DNA of 64,000 bases from assembly GCF_012275535.1 (NCBI RefSeq), contig NZ_JAAVTK010000005.1, positions 186,001 through 250,000 of the forward strand, written 5' to 3'. How positions within the stretch are numbered: position 1 is the first letter of the stretch; each line of letters opens with the position of its first letter. Shown piece after piece: positions 24,490-32,341 of this stretch. The notes under the pieces are model-generated. The model was not told the DNA's origin, searched no databases, and saw only the letters and a list, made by a program, of their open reading frames with translations. The position numbers and the translations under genes are program-made. The stretch comes from Hymenobacter artigasi (GTDB taxonomy: Bacteria > Bacteroidota > Bacteroidia > Cytophagales > Hymenobacteraceae).

Positions 24490-25329
24490 ATGTTTACTCG
24501 CATTGCCAGTGCCTTGCTCGTAGCCGGCCTGCTGGCCGCTTCTGCCCCCGCCGCCCACGCCCAGACCACCGCTGCCAAAAAAGCCGCTGCTGCCAAAGCT
24601 GCTGCCGCTAAGACGGCCGCCGCGAAAGCTGCCGCCACCAAGGCCGCCGCTGCCAAAGCGGCTGCCGCCAAAGCCGCCACCACCAAAGCGCCGGCCCCCG
24701 TAGCCGCGCCCGTGGCACCCCTCACCGAAGCCCAGGCCAGCGCCGGCGTTAAAGAAGCCCTCAACAAGGGCATTGTAAAGGCCGTGCAGTTCGCCTCGGA
24801 GCCCGACGGCTTCAACCTGAACGACGACATTCACATTCCCGTGCCGCCCGACCTGGAAATCGTAAAAAGCACCGTGGGCCGCCTGCCGGGCATGAGCTTG
24901 GTGTTCACCCAGCTCGAAACGCAGCTCAACCGCGCCGCCGAGGCCGCCGCGCCCAAAGCCAAGGATATTTTCCTCAACGCCCTGGCCAACATCAGCATCA
25001 CCGATGCCCTCACGCTGGTAACCAGCAGCTCGACCGATGCGGCCACGCAGTTCCTGCGCAAGTCGACTCAGCAGCAGCTGATTATGGCTTTCCACCCCGA
25101 TATTGAAACTGCCATCGACCAGGTGGGTGCCGGCCGCGCCTACGCCACCGTGACCGACAAATACAACAAGATTCCGCTCATGACGCCGGTCAACCTCAGC
25201 CTGGCCGACTATACCACCCAGAAAGCCGTGGATGGCCTGTTCATCCTGCTGGCCAACGAGGAAGCCAAAATCCGCAAGAACCCCGCCGCCCGTACCAGCG
25301 ACATCCTCAAGTCGGTGTTCGGCCGCTAG
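24490..25329 (+). CDS. DUF4197-like secreted protein with an Ala/Lys-repeat segment
   Basis: 279 aa. A signal peptide (IASALLVAGLLAASAPAAHA) is followed by residues ~26-65 built of AAK and AAAAK units, then a Pro/Ala stretch and the DUF4197-like domain: LTEAQASAGVKEALNKGI, IPVPPDLEIVKSTVGRLPG, ALANISITDALTLVTSS, KIPLMTPVNLSLADYTTQKA and VDGLFILLANEEAKIR. The function of the family is unknown. The Ala/Lys repeat resembles histone H1-like tails and is unexpected in a secreted protein; it could bind acidic surface polymers. It has its own terminator. Confidence 0.85.
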   Translation: MFTRIASALLVAGLLAASAPAAHAQTTAAKKAAAAKAAAAKTAAAKAAATKAAAAKAAAAKAATTKAPAPVAAPVAPLTEAQASAGVKEALNKGIVKAVQFASEPDGFNLNDDIHIPVPPDLEIVKSTVGRLPGMSLVFTQLETQLNRAAEAAAPKAKDIFLNALANISITDALTLVTSSSTDAATQFLRKSTQQQLIMAFHPDIETAIDQVGAGRAYATVTDKYNKIPLMTPVNLSLADYTTQKAVDGLFILLANEEAKIRKNPAARTSDILKSVFGR

Positions 25330-25375
25330 TTTTTCCTGGTAAACGGTACTGAGTAGTCAGTAATCGGATTACCAC

Positions 25376-25411
25376 AAAGGCCCCGCCTGGAATTTCCAGG
25401 TGGGGCCTTTT
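25376..25411 (+). terminator. rho-independent terminator after the DUF4197-like gene
   Basis: AAAGGCCCCGCCTGGAA pairs with TTCCAGGTGGGGCCTTTT (one G-T pair) around a very short loop and ends in T's. Confidence 0.88.
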
Positions 25412-25485
25412 CATTTGTTCCTTCTATTAGAGGCATCGGCTGGCACAGTCTGAATACAGATTACCCAATACCGACTACCTAAAGC

Positions 25486-25848
25486 CTAGTAATCGTCGCT
25501 GTCGAAGCTGCTGCCGCCGCGGCTGCCCCGGCCACTGCTGTAGCCTTCGTCCTCATCATCGTTGTCGTCGGCAAAATCGTCGTCGTCATCGTCGAGGCTG
25601 GTGAAGCCGCCGCGGTCTGAGTTTTCGGCGCGCTCGGCTTCCACAAATTCTTCTTCGCTCATGTTGGCCAGGTCCAGCGCCTCGTCATGCGAGGAGCCCG
25701 TGTCGGTCCACATCAGGTAATCGGCGTATTTGGCCGAGAGGCGGTCTTCAGTATTGCCAAGGGCGGCAGCGCCGCCTTTCTTGGCGTAGGAGTCCAGGTT
25801 ATCGTCGTCGTCGAGCAAGTCGTCGTCCAGGTCGTCGTCATCAATCAT
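25486..25848 (-). CDS. very acidic, probably disordered protein
   Basis: 120 aa with long Asp runs at both ends (MIDDDDLDDDLLDDDDNLDS at 1-20 and LDDDDDDFADDNDDEDEG near 84-101), a short helical middle (TEDRLSAKYADYLMWTDTG, MSEEEFVEAERAEN) and a Gly/Ser/Arg-rich stretch before the final acidic residues. No signal peptide. I do not recognise a family; similar acidic proteins occur in Cytophagales. It may bind a basic partner or metal ions. A cgaagata (TATCTTCG on the minus strand) about 50 bases upstream could be its -7 box. Confidence 0.7.
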   Translation of the reverse strand: MIDDDDLDDDLLDDDDNLDSYAKKGGAAALGNTEDRLSAKYADYLMWTDTGSSHDEALDLANMSEEEFVEAERAENSDRGGFTSLDDDDDDFADDNDDEDEGYSSGRGSRGGSSFDSDDY

Positions 25849-26050
25849 GGCCGGGGCGGATTAGGTTGAGGTGAGAAATGATGCTTTAATAGGCCGCGAA
25901 GATACGGCCGTAGCGGATTTTCGGTTCCATTTCCGCCTCATTGGTGCGGAGAAAAAAGATAAGCTCAGGCTTGGGAATGGGGCTTCTGCCGGCTCGCCAA
26001 GACATTATTCCGGGCAAGAAATCAGGGAGTTAAAAGCCCGCAAATGAGCA

Positions 26051-26683
26051 TTACTGGCCGCGTACCGGCTGGAAATCCGTCACCACCAATTGCTCGTCGC
26101 AAAAGCTGTACTCGGCCGGCACATTGGAGCTGAGCAGCAGCGTGCGGCCGGCGCGGGTGGCCTGCACGTGCTCCTGGTACCAGGCCACGCCGGTGGTGTC
26201 GAGGTTGGTGGTGGGCTCGTCGAGCAGGAGCAGGGGCGCATCGGCGTATAGCGCCAACCCCAGCTTCAGCCGCTGCTTCATGCCCGAGGAAAACTCGCGC
26301 ACCAGCTGGTGCCGCGCCTTTTCGAGGTACATAATGCCGATAAGCTGGTCAATCGTTACGCCGGGCCGCAGCGGCTTGAACTGCGTGTGAAACTGCAGCA
26401 TCTCCAGCAGCGTCAGCTCCTCCAGCAGCTCCAGGTAGGGCGCGGCGTAGGCCAGGTGCCGGGGAACGTCCTCCACGGCCAGGGCGCGGCCGGCCAGCGA
26501 GTAGGTCAGCGTACCCTCGGTAGTTAGTAGCTGCCCCGAAAAAGTGTTCAGCAGTGTGCTCTTGCCCGCGCCGTTGGGCCCAAGGACGGCCGTAGCGCTA
26601 CCCGGCCGAAACGTGCGTGTCAGGCCCCGGAAAATCCAGTCGCGCTGGAAGCGCTTGCCCAGGCCGGTGGCGGTGATTTGCAA
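26051..26683 (-). CDS. ABC transporter ATP-binding protein (orphan)
   Basis: 210 aa with Walker A GPNGAGKST (35-43), signature FSSGMKQRL (131-139), Walker B LLLLDEPTT (151-159) and a final switch region; the H-loop is replaced by LLLSSNVPAEYSFCDE, which has no histidine. It resembles the ATPase subunit of CcmA/gliding-type exporters of two separate subunits. No permease gene is adjacent, so its partner must be elsewhere. It lies downstream of lpxA on the same strand but is separated from it by a 142-bp repeat. Confidence 0.85.
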   Translation of the reverse strand: MQITATGLGKRFQRDWIFRGLTRTFRPGSATAVLGPNGAGKSTLLNTFSGQLLTTEGTLTYSLAGRALAVEDVPRHLAYAAPYLELLEELTLLEMLQFHTQFKPLRPGVTIDQLIGIMYLEKARHQLVREFSSGMKQRLKLGLALYADAPLLLLDEPTTNLDTTGVAWYQEHVQATRAGRTLLLSSNVPAEYSFCDEQLVVTDFQPVRGQ

Positions 26684-26709
26684 AGGAGTGATTGGTGATT
26701 GAAGCGGTT

Positions 26710-26851
26710 TGGTAATTTTATAGAGCAGCTGTCATCCTGAGCGCAGCGAAGGACCTTGTCGGGCTTGAACGTTTTGCAGTAACTCATTCGGTGCAAACGT
26801 GACAAGGTCCTTCGCTGCGCTCAGGATGACAGCTGCTCTATAAAATTACCA
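26710..26851. repeat. long perfect inverted repeat (family D2)
   Basis: Arms 26710-26760 and 26801-26851 are exact 51-nt complements around a 40-base spacer. The core (GTCATCCTGAGCGCAGCGAA, then GGACCTTGTC) matches family D1 except for paired changes in the small stem; the outer ~17 nt (TGGTAATTTTATAGAGC) are not part of the family core. Between lpxA and the ABC gene. Confidence 0.95.
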
Positions 26852-26862
26852 GCCATTAAATG

Positions 26863-27669
26863 CTACTCCGCCTCGTTGCCGTCGGCCCGGCCGCGCTTGG
26901 GGCCCTTGATGATGCCCCGCGTAGCGGCCCGCACAAATTGCAGGGCCAGGTCGCGTTCGGGCGTAGCGGGCAGCTCGCGTTCAATCTGCGTTAGGGCATC
27001 GTGGTTGTTCAGGCCGCCAAGGAAGAGGGTGCGGTACAGCTGCTGCACCATGTTGATGGCTTCTTCGGAGAAACCCCGGCGGCGCAGGCCCACCGAGTTG
27101 GCCCCGGCGTAGGAGAGGGGTTCGCGGCCGGCTTTCACATACGGCGGCACGTCCTTGCGCACCAGTGAGCCGCCCGAAACCATAGCGTGCGCCCCGATTT
27201 TAACGAACTGGTGCACCGCCGACGACCCGCCCACAATGGCGTAATCGCCAATCTCGACGTGGCCCGCCACCTGCACGGTATTGGCCAGAATGCAATGATT
27301 GCCAATAATGCAGTCGTGGGCGATGTGCACGTAGGCCATCAGCAGGCAGTAGCTGCCCACCCGGGTTTCGCCCCGGTCCACGGTACCACGATTCACGGTC
27401 ACGCACTCCCGAATTACGGTATAGTCGCCGATAACGGCAGTGGTCTGTTCGCCGGCAAACTTCAAATCCTGCGGCACGGCCCCAATCACGGCCCCGGGAA
27501 ATATCTGACAGTTGGCCCCGATGCGCGTCCCGTCCATGATGGTCACATTCGGCCCAATCCAGGAGCCCTCCCCGATTTCGACATCGGCCGCAATGGTCGT
27601 AAACGGCTCAACGGTGACGCCCGCCGCGAGGCGAGCAGAAGGGTGAATATAGGCGAGGGGGGAAAGCAT
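26863..27669 (-). CDS. lpxA: acyl-ACP--UDP-N-acetylglucosamine O-acyltransferase
   Basis: 268 aa, the family length. A left-handed beta-helix of hexapeptide repeats starts at IHPSARLAAGVTVEPF and continues to about residue 190 (VEIGDYAIVGGSSAVHQFVK), followed by the C-terminal helices. The catalytic His is His118 in YVHIAHDC (His115 precedes it). LpxA adds the first 3-hydroxyacyl chain in lipid A synthesis, in the cytoplasm. It is the last gene of the lpxD, lpxC-fabZ, lpxA run; a 25-bp AT-rich inverted repeat separates it from lpxC-fabZ. Confidence 0.95.
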   Translation of the reverse strand: MLSPLAYIHPSARLAAGVTVEPFTTIAADVEIGEGSWIGPNVTIMDGTRIGANCQIFPGAVIGAVPQDLKFAGEQTTAVIGDYTVIRECVTVNRGTVDRGETRVGSYCLLMAYVHIAHDCIIGNHCILANTVQVAGHVEIGDYAIVGGSSAVHQFVKIGAHAMVSGGSLVRKDVPPYVKAGREPLSYAGANSVGLRRRGFSEEAINMVQQLYRTLFLGGLNNHDALTQIERELPATPERDLALQFVRAATRGIIKGPKRGRADGNEAE

Positions 27670-27689
27670 TCTTCTTTCAGAAAATTATG

Positions 27690-27775
27690 AATTATGAATT
27701 ATAAATTATGAATTGAAAATGGCTTTGCAGACGCTGAAAAGCTATTTTATAATTCATAATTTATAATTCATAATT
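27690..27775. repeat. AT-rich perfect inverted repeat (family F)
   Basis: Arms 27690-27714 and 27751-27775 are exact 25-nt complements built of AATTATGAATTATAAATTAT-type units. It fills the gap between lpxC-fabZ and lpxA. Confidence 0.92.
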
Positions 27776-27780
27776 AAAAA

Positions 27781-29175
27781 CTAAGCGTCTTTGCGGACAA
27801 TAGCGGCGCTCATTTCGGCTTCGCACACCACTTTGCCGTTCACGAAAGCCTGGCCGCGCATTTTGGCAATGCCGCGCTTGATGGGCGCCAGCAGCTGGCA
27901 ATGATACACGATGGTATCGCCGGGCAGTACCTTTTTGCGGAAGCGGGCATTCTCGATGCCCAGGAAATACTGCCAGTAGTTTTCGGGGTCCGACACGGTG
28001 TTCATCACCAGAATGCCGCCGGTTTGGGCCAAGCCTTCAATCTGGAGCACGCCGGGCATCACCGGGTTGCCGGGGAAGTGGCCCTGGAAGAACGGCTCGT
28101 TAATCGACACGTTTTTAACGGCCGTCACCACCTGGTCGTCTAGATGAATGACCTTGTCAATCATCACGAACGGGTAGCGGTGAGGCAGCACCTGCATGAT
28201 GCGGTTGATGTCCATCACCGGCTCGCGGTTGGGGTCGTACATGGGCACCGGGTTGGTGCGCGACTCCAGCATCTTTTTCTTGATTTTCTTGGCGAAGGCC
28301 ACGTTGGCGGCGTGGCCGGGGCGGGCGGCCAGAATCTGGCCTTTCAGCGGGCGGCCTACCAGGGCGAGGTCGCCCACTAGGTCGAGCAGCTTGTGGCGGG
28401 CGGGCTCGTTTTTGTGGCGCAGGTCCACGTTGTTCAGAATGCCTTCCTTCTTCACCGATACGCGGGGCTTGCCCAGCATTTTGGCCAAGTCCGAGAGCTC
28501 ATCGTCGCTCACCACGCGGTCCACGACCACGATGGCATTGCTCAAATCGCCGCCGCGAATGAGGTTGTTTTTGTAGAGCATTTCCAGCTCGTGCAAAAAG
28601 CAGAAGGTGCGCGACGATGCAATTTCTTCGCTAAACTTGCCAATGTCGTCCAGCGTGGCGTGCTGCGAGCCCAGCACGGGCGAGTTATAGTCCACCATCA
28701 CCGTGAGGCGATAGTCGGGGAGGGGCAGGGCGGCAATTTCCACACCTCGTGCATTGTCCACGTACCGAATGCTTTCCGGGATTTCGTAGTAGTTGCGCAG
28801 CGCATTCTGCTCTTCAAACCCCACCGAAGTGAGGGCTTTGATGAACTCGGCCGACGACCCGTCCATGATGGGCGGTTCGGGGCCGGAGAGCTGAATGAGC
28901 ACGTTGTCGAGCTGCAGGCCCACGAGGGCCGCCAGGGTATGCTCCACGGTGTTGACGCGGGCCCCGTTCTGCTCGATGGTGGTGCCGCGGCTCAGGTCCA
29001 CCACGTTGTCCACGTCGGCATCGACGATGGGCTGCCCGGGCAAATCGACCCGTTGAAACTTGTAGCCGTGGCCCACCGGAGCGGGGCAAAACGTCATGGT
29101 GGCCTCTACGCCGGTGTGCAGTCCGATGCCGCGCACTGTCACGGGTGCCTGAATGGTGTGTTGCTTGTCGTTCAT
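27781..29175 (-). CDS. lpxC: bifunctional UDP-3-O-acyl-GlcNAc deacetylase / 3-hydroxyacyl-ACP dehydratase
   Basis: 464 aa from ATG 29175 ([11 protein letters not shown]). An upstream extension to 29268 is translated repeat (VPGTKHQAPSTK) and was not used. LpxC domain: [12 protein letters not shown], His79 in [20 protein letters not shown], and [12 protein letters not shown] with the other zinc ligands; this is the committed step of lipid A synthesis. FabZ domain from ~310: [37 protein letters not shown] with catalytic His and Glu, making unsaturated acyl-ACP for fatty-acid elongation. The LpxC-FabZ fusion is well known in Bacteroidota and ties lipid A to fatty-acid flux. Confidence 0.95.
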   Translation of the reverse strand: MNDKQHTIQAPVTVRGIGLHTGVEATMTFCPAPVGHGYKFQRVDLPGQPIVDADVDNVVDLSRGTTIEQNGARVNTVEHTLAALVGLQLDNVLIQLSGPEPPIMDGSSAEFIKALTSVGFEEQNALRNYYEIPESIRYVDNARGVEIAALPLPDYRLTVMVDYNSPVLGSQHATLDDIGKFSEEIASSRTFCFLHELEMLYKNNLIRGGDLSNAIVVVDRVVSDDELSDLAKMLGKPRVSVKKEGILNNVDLRHKNEPARHKLLDLVGDLALVGRPLKGQILAARPGHAANVAFAKKIKKKMLESRTNPVPMYDPNREPVMDINRIMQVLPHRYPFVMIDKVIHLDDQVVTAVKNVSINEPFFQGHFPGNPVMPGVLQIEGLAQTGGILVMNTVSDPENYWQYFLGIENARFRKKVLPGDTIVYHCQLLAPIKRGIAKMRGQAFVNGKVVCEAEMSAAIVRKDA

Positions 29176-29182
29176 TCGTATT

Positions 29183-29279
29183 TTGGTGCTTGGTGCCTGG
29201 TGCTTGGTGCCTGGTACTAAGGAAGCAAGACAATCAAGTCTAACTGCCAAGCACCAGGCACCAAGCACCAGGCACTAAG
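29183..29279. repeat. heptamer-based inverted repeat (family G)
   Basis: Alternating GTGCTTG and GTGCCTG units near 29183-29213 face their complement at 29246-29279; the exact core is 29186-29207 with 29247-29268 (22 nt). Between lpxD and lpxC-fabZ. Confidence 0.88.
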
Positions 29280-29290
29280 AAGCTGCAAAG

Positions 29291-30331
29291 CTAGGGCTTT
29301 TCCGTCGCGTTTTTCGCCTTCTCCAGCGAGGCCACGCGTTGTTCCAGCTCGGGCAGGCGGCGGAAAACGATTTGGGCGCGCTGGTTCTGCTTAAAGTCGA
29401 AGGCCGTGGAGCCTTGCAGGAAGGTGCCTTCCTGCTTCACGTTCTTGCCGATGCCGGACTGCGCGGTGACGGTGGTTTTGTTGGCCAGCATGACGTGGCC
29501 GGCCATGCCTACCTGACCCGCCAGCACGCAATAGTCGCCGATTTTGGCCGAGCCGGCAATGCCCGTTTGTGAGGCAATGACGGTGTGCTGGCCGATTTCG
29601 ACGTTGTGGGCCAGCTGCACGAGGTTATCAATTTTGCTGCCCCGGCCGATGCGCGTGGAGCCCAGCGTGGCGCAGTCGATGGTGGCATTGGCCCCGATGC
29701 TGACGTAATCTTCGAGCACCACATTGCCGATTTGCGGAATGGCTTTGTAGGAACCGTCGGGCTGCGGGGCGAAGCCGAAGCCATCGGAACCGACCACGGC
29801 CCCGGCCTTAACGACGCAAAACTGGCCAATGACGGTATCGGGATAAATTTTGGCCCCGGCGTGGATAACGCTGCCCGCGCCAATCGTGACCCGGTCGCCG
29901 ATGTAGGCGTGCGGAAACACCAGCACGTTTTCGCCCAGCTTGCAATTATCACCGATGTAGGAAAACGCGCCCCGGTAGTGGCCGGCCCCAATCTCGGAGC
30001 TTTCGCCCATAAACGAAGGCTGCTCCACGCCGCGCTTGCCGGTGCGGGTGGCCTGCGCGTAAAATTCCAGCAGCTGACTGAACGCGGTGTACGGATTTTC
30101 GACCCGAATCAGGGCGGGCGTGATGGCGTGTTTCAGCTCCAGCGCCTGGCCCACAATGACGGCCGAAGCACCGGTTTCGTAGAGAAACGGCTCGTATTTG
30201 CTATTCGAGAGGAAGGTGAGGGAGCCGGCCCGGGCCTCTTCAATCTTGGCCAGGCTGGAGATGCGCAGGGTGGCGTCGCCCTCCACGGTGCCGCCGAGGA
30301 CTTCGGCAATTTGCTGAACGGTAAATTCCAT
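29291..30331 (-). CDS. lpxD: UDP-3-O-(3-hydroxyacyl)glucosamine N-acyltransferase
   Basis: 346 aa. The N-terminal uridine-binding domain (MEFTVQQIAEVLGGTVEGD; ISSLAKIEEARAGSLTFLSN) is followed by hexapeptide-repeat beta-helix text from ~100, with the catalytic His in KIDNLVQLAHNVEIGQHTVI and the acyl-chain region VGMAGHVMLANK. A C-terminal helix (LPELEQRVASLEK) ends the protein. LpxD adds the second acyl chain in lipid A synthesis. It is the first lpx gene of the run, with repeats on both sides. Confidence 0.95.
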   Translation of the reverse strand: MEFTVQQIAEVLGGTVEGDATLRISSLAKIEEARAGSLTFLSNSKYEPFLYETGASAVIVGQALELKHAITPALIRVENPYTAFSQLLEFYAQATRTGKRGVEQPSFMGESSEIGAGHYRGAFSYIGDNCKLGENVLVFPHAYIGDRVTIGAGSVIHAGAKIYPDTVIGQFCVVKAGAVVGSDGFGFAPQPDGSYKAIPQIGNVVLEDYVSIGANATIDCATLGSTRIGRGSKIDNLVQLAHNVEIGQHTVIASQTGIAGSAKIGDYCVLAGQVGMAGHVMLANKTTVTAQSGIGKNVKQEGTFLQGSTAFDFKQNQRAQIVFRRLPELEQRVASLEKAKNATEKP

Positions 30332-30339
30332 AGGGCGAA

Positions 30340-30447
30340 ATTAGTGCCTGGTGCTTAGTGCTTGGTGCCTGGCGTTTGGCTAAAGCTTGTTATAACCCGA
30401 TGGATTGTTGAAAACCAAGCACCAAGCACTAAGTACCAGGCACCAAA
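30340..30447. repeat. heptamer-based inverted repeat (family G)
   Basis: Arms 30340-30372 and 30415-30447 (33 nt, a few mismatches) made of GTGCCTG, GTGCTTA and GTGCTTG units. It fills the gap between the HD-hydrolase and lpxD genes. Confidence 0.88.
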
Positions 30448-30449
30448 TT

Positions 30450-31679
30450 CTACACAATCTCCTTCGGGTAGCAGATGTAGAATTTCTCCACGCGCTGGCT
30501 CAGGGCGCGGATGTTGGGCAGGTCGGAGGCTTCCATTACGTTCACCACGTCGCCTTTTTTGGTCAGAATTTCGATGGGCTCCTGGCTTTCGGCGTTGTAG
30601 GCGCTGTTGCTGAGGCGGCCCGAAATCATGAGCAGCTCGGCCTCGGCGGGCGGCAGGTTGAATTTCTCCTCAATCAGCTCGCGGATGCCGAGGCGGAATT
30701 CGTCGTCGAACGGCTCGGGGGCGAGCACGATTTTGAGCAGGTTGCGGTGCAGGATGCTCTTGGCAAGGTAGCTGAGCACCACGTCGGGATGCCCGGCCCA
30801 GGCCTTGATGGCCGACCAGATGTCGTAATCATCGAGCTCGACAAAATGGCTGAGGATTTTGTCGTTTTTCTCGAACTCGTCCAGGCTCACGGCGCGGCCC
30901 AGGAAGTAGCCCAAACAGCTGTTGGCGGGCACTTCCACGCCCTGGCGGGCCAGGTCGCGGGCGCGCTGCACCACCCGAATCACCATCTGCTCGGCCGAGG
31001 TCACGGTTTTGTGCAGGTATACCTGCCAGTACATCAGCCGGCGGCTCACCAGGAAATTCTCGACCGAGTACACCGCTTTTTCTTCGAGCACCAGCCGCTC
31101 TTCGTGCACGCGCAGCATTTTGATGAGGCGGTCGGCTCCCGGGCGGCCTTCCTCCACGCCGGTATAGAAGGAGTCGCGGTTGAGGTAATCGAGGCGGTCC
31201 ATGTCGAGCTGGCTGCTCACCAGCTGGTGAAAAAACGGCCGCTTGTAGGTGCCTTTGAACATCTCAATGGCCAAATCGAGCTTGCCGTGAAATTCTTTGT
31301 TCAGGCGCTCCATCAGGAACAGCGACAGCTGCTCGTGCGGCACGTCCTGGAAAATAGCGGTTTCGAGGGCGTGGGAGAGGGGGCCGTGGCCCACGTCGTG
31401 CAGCAGGATGGCCGCCAGCGCCGCCTCGCCCTCCACGGCCGAAATCTTCACGCCCTTGTCCTTGAGTGTGCGCAGGGCCAGCGACATCAGGTGCATGGCC
31501 CCCAGCGCGTGGTGGAAGCGCGTGTGCAGCGCCCCAGGGTACACAAAACCGGTGAGGCCGAGCTGCTGAATGCGCCGCAGCCGCTGGAAATACGGGTGCT
31601 CAATCAGGTCAAACAGGAACTCCGTCGGGATGGTGACGAAGCCGTAAACGGGGTCGTTGAAGATTTTTTTCTTGTTCAC
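30450..31679 (-). CDS. HD-domain phosphohydrolase (dNTPase/SAMHD1-like)
   Basis: 409 aa from a GTG at 31679, giving a start NKKKIFNDPVYGFVTIP that matches the family N-terminus as I know it. The frame stays open to an ATG at 31805, but the extra 42 residues encode the family-G' repeat (NQVPKTPSPQDPK) and a 13-bp tandem repeat, so they are probably not translated. Motifs: RLRRIQQLGLTGFVYPGALH, HTRFHHALGAMHL and LLHDVGHGPLSHALE, the metal-binding HD set. Relatives hydrolyse dNTPs or nucleotides; the substrate here is open. It is the first gene of the minus-strand run with lpxD, lpxC-fabZ and lpxA. Confidence 0.85.
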   Translation of the reverse strand: MNKKKIFNDPVYGFVTIPTEFLFDLIEHPYFQRLRRIQQLGLTGFVYPGALHTRFHHALGAMHLMSLALRTLKDKGVKISAVEGEAALAAILLHDVGHGPLSHALETAIFQDVPHEQLSLFLMERLNKEFHGKLDLAIEMFKGTYKRPFFHQLVSSQLDMDRLDYLNRDSFYTGVEEGRPGADRLIKMLRVHEERLVLEEKAVYSVENFLVSRRLMYWQVYLHKTVTSAEQMVIRVVQRARDLARQGVEVPANSCLGYFLGRAVSLDEFEKNDKILSHFVELDDYDIWSAIKAWAGHPDVVLSYLAKSILHRNLLKIVLAPEPFDDEFRLGIRELIEEKFNLPPAEAELLMISGRLSNSAYNAESQEPIEILTKKGDVVNVMEASDLPNIRALSQRVEKFYICYPKEIV

Positions 31680-31720
31680 TTTAGGGTCTTGGGGACTTGG
31701 GGTCTTAGGGACTTGGTTTT

Positions 31721-31770
31721 TTTGCGGGGCCGGTTTGCGGGGCCGGTTTGCGGGGCCGGTTTGCGGGGTG
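31721..31770. repeat. 13-bp tandem repeat
   Basis: Three exact copies of TTTGCGGGGCCGG (31721-31759) plus a partial fourth, directly next to the left G' arm. Confidence 0.92.
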
Positions 31771-31776
31771 TCTGCC

Positions 31777-32154
31777 TTACGTTTTTGGCTGACTATCGGG
31801 GGCATTTTTTACCTTTTGATAGTAGGCGGTGAGCATGCGGCGCAGCTGGGTAATGCGTTCCAACAGGAGTTCGGCCTGTTCCGAGGGCAGAAAGTTCAGG
31901 CCCTGGGCTACCAGAACTTCAGATTCAAGCTCGCTGGCTGAACCCATGGCAATGACGATAAAGCGCAGCAATTCTGGTTTTGAGTTTCGGCCGCAGCCTT
32001 CGGCGATGTTGTGCGGCACGGAATTGGCAGCCCGCCGCATCTGGCTGGTCAGGCCGAATAATTCGTCGCGAGGGAAACTTCGCGTCAGTCGATAGACTTC
32101 AAGAGTAAGCGTGTAGCTTTCCTGCCAGATTCTTAGCTTGCGAAAGTCGAACAT
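31777..32154 (-). CDS. four-helix-bundle protein (23S rRNA IVS-protein / S23 family)
   Basis: 125 aa from ATG 32154; the frame's 21 extra N-terminal residues are not family text. FDFRKLRIWQESYTLTLEVY, then RDELFGLTSQMRRAANSVPH-NIAEGCGR and LRFIVIAMGSASELESEVLV are the signature of the small four-helix-bundle proteins first known from intervening sequences in 23S rRNA genes and related to the Avd proteins of diversity-generating retroelements. The biochemical role of the free-standing form is unknown; these proteins form pentamers and are basic. It sits in the spacer of a 38-bp inverted repeat between two divergent genes. Confidence 0.9.
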   Translation of the reverse strand: MFDFRKLRIWQESYTLTLEVYRLTRSFPRDELFGLTSQMRRAANSVPHNIAEGCGRNSKPELLRFIVIAMGSASELESEVLVAQGLNFLPSEQAELLLERITQLRRMLTAYYQKVKNAPDSQPKT

Positions 32155-32341
32155 AGCAGCACGAAAAGCCTGGTGCTTAAAAACCAAAAGGCAACATTTG
32201 CAGGCGTAGCCCGTCAATGACAGAGCGCGAAGCTACGCCATACGACGGAGCTGACTGCCGCTATTCGTACAGTGTATGCGCAGTTTGCGCCTCTGAACGA
32301 AAAACCAAGTCCCTAAGACCCTTAGTCCCCAAGACCCCACT

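Larger units (their letters stand above)
31681..32340. repeat. inverted-repeat arms enclosing a four-helix-bundle gene (family G')
   Basis: Arms 31683-31720 and 32301-32338 (38 nt, three mismatches) consist of 8-base units GGGTCTTG, GGGACTTG, GGGTCTTA, GGGACTTG. Unlike every other pair in the window, the spacer is ~580 bp and holds a gene. The left arm abuts the HD gene start and the right arm ends three bases before the porX ATG. Confidence 0.85.

Noticed and set aside
25340..25480. Possible inverted repeat flanking the terminator after the DUF4197-like gene (GATTACTGACTACT-like and CAATACCGACTACC)
   Set aside because: The match is too degenerate to support as a pair, though it may be a decayed member of a heptamer family.
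27690..27775. Inverted repeats considered as CRISPR or attachment sites
   Set aside because: Each locus has only one pair (or nested pairs) without regularly spaced direct repeats, and no cas or integrase gene is present.
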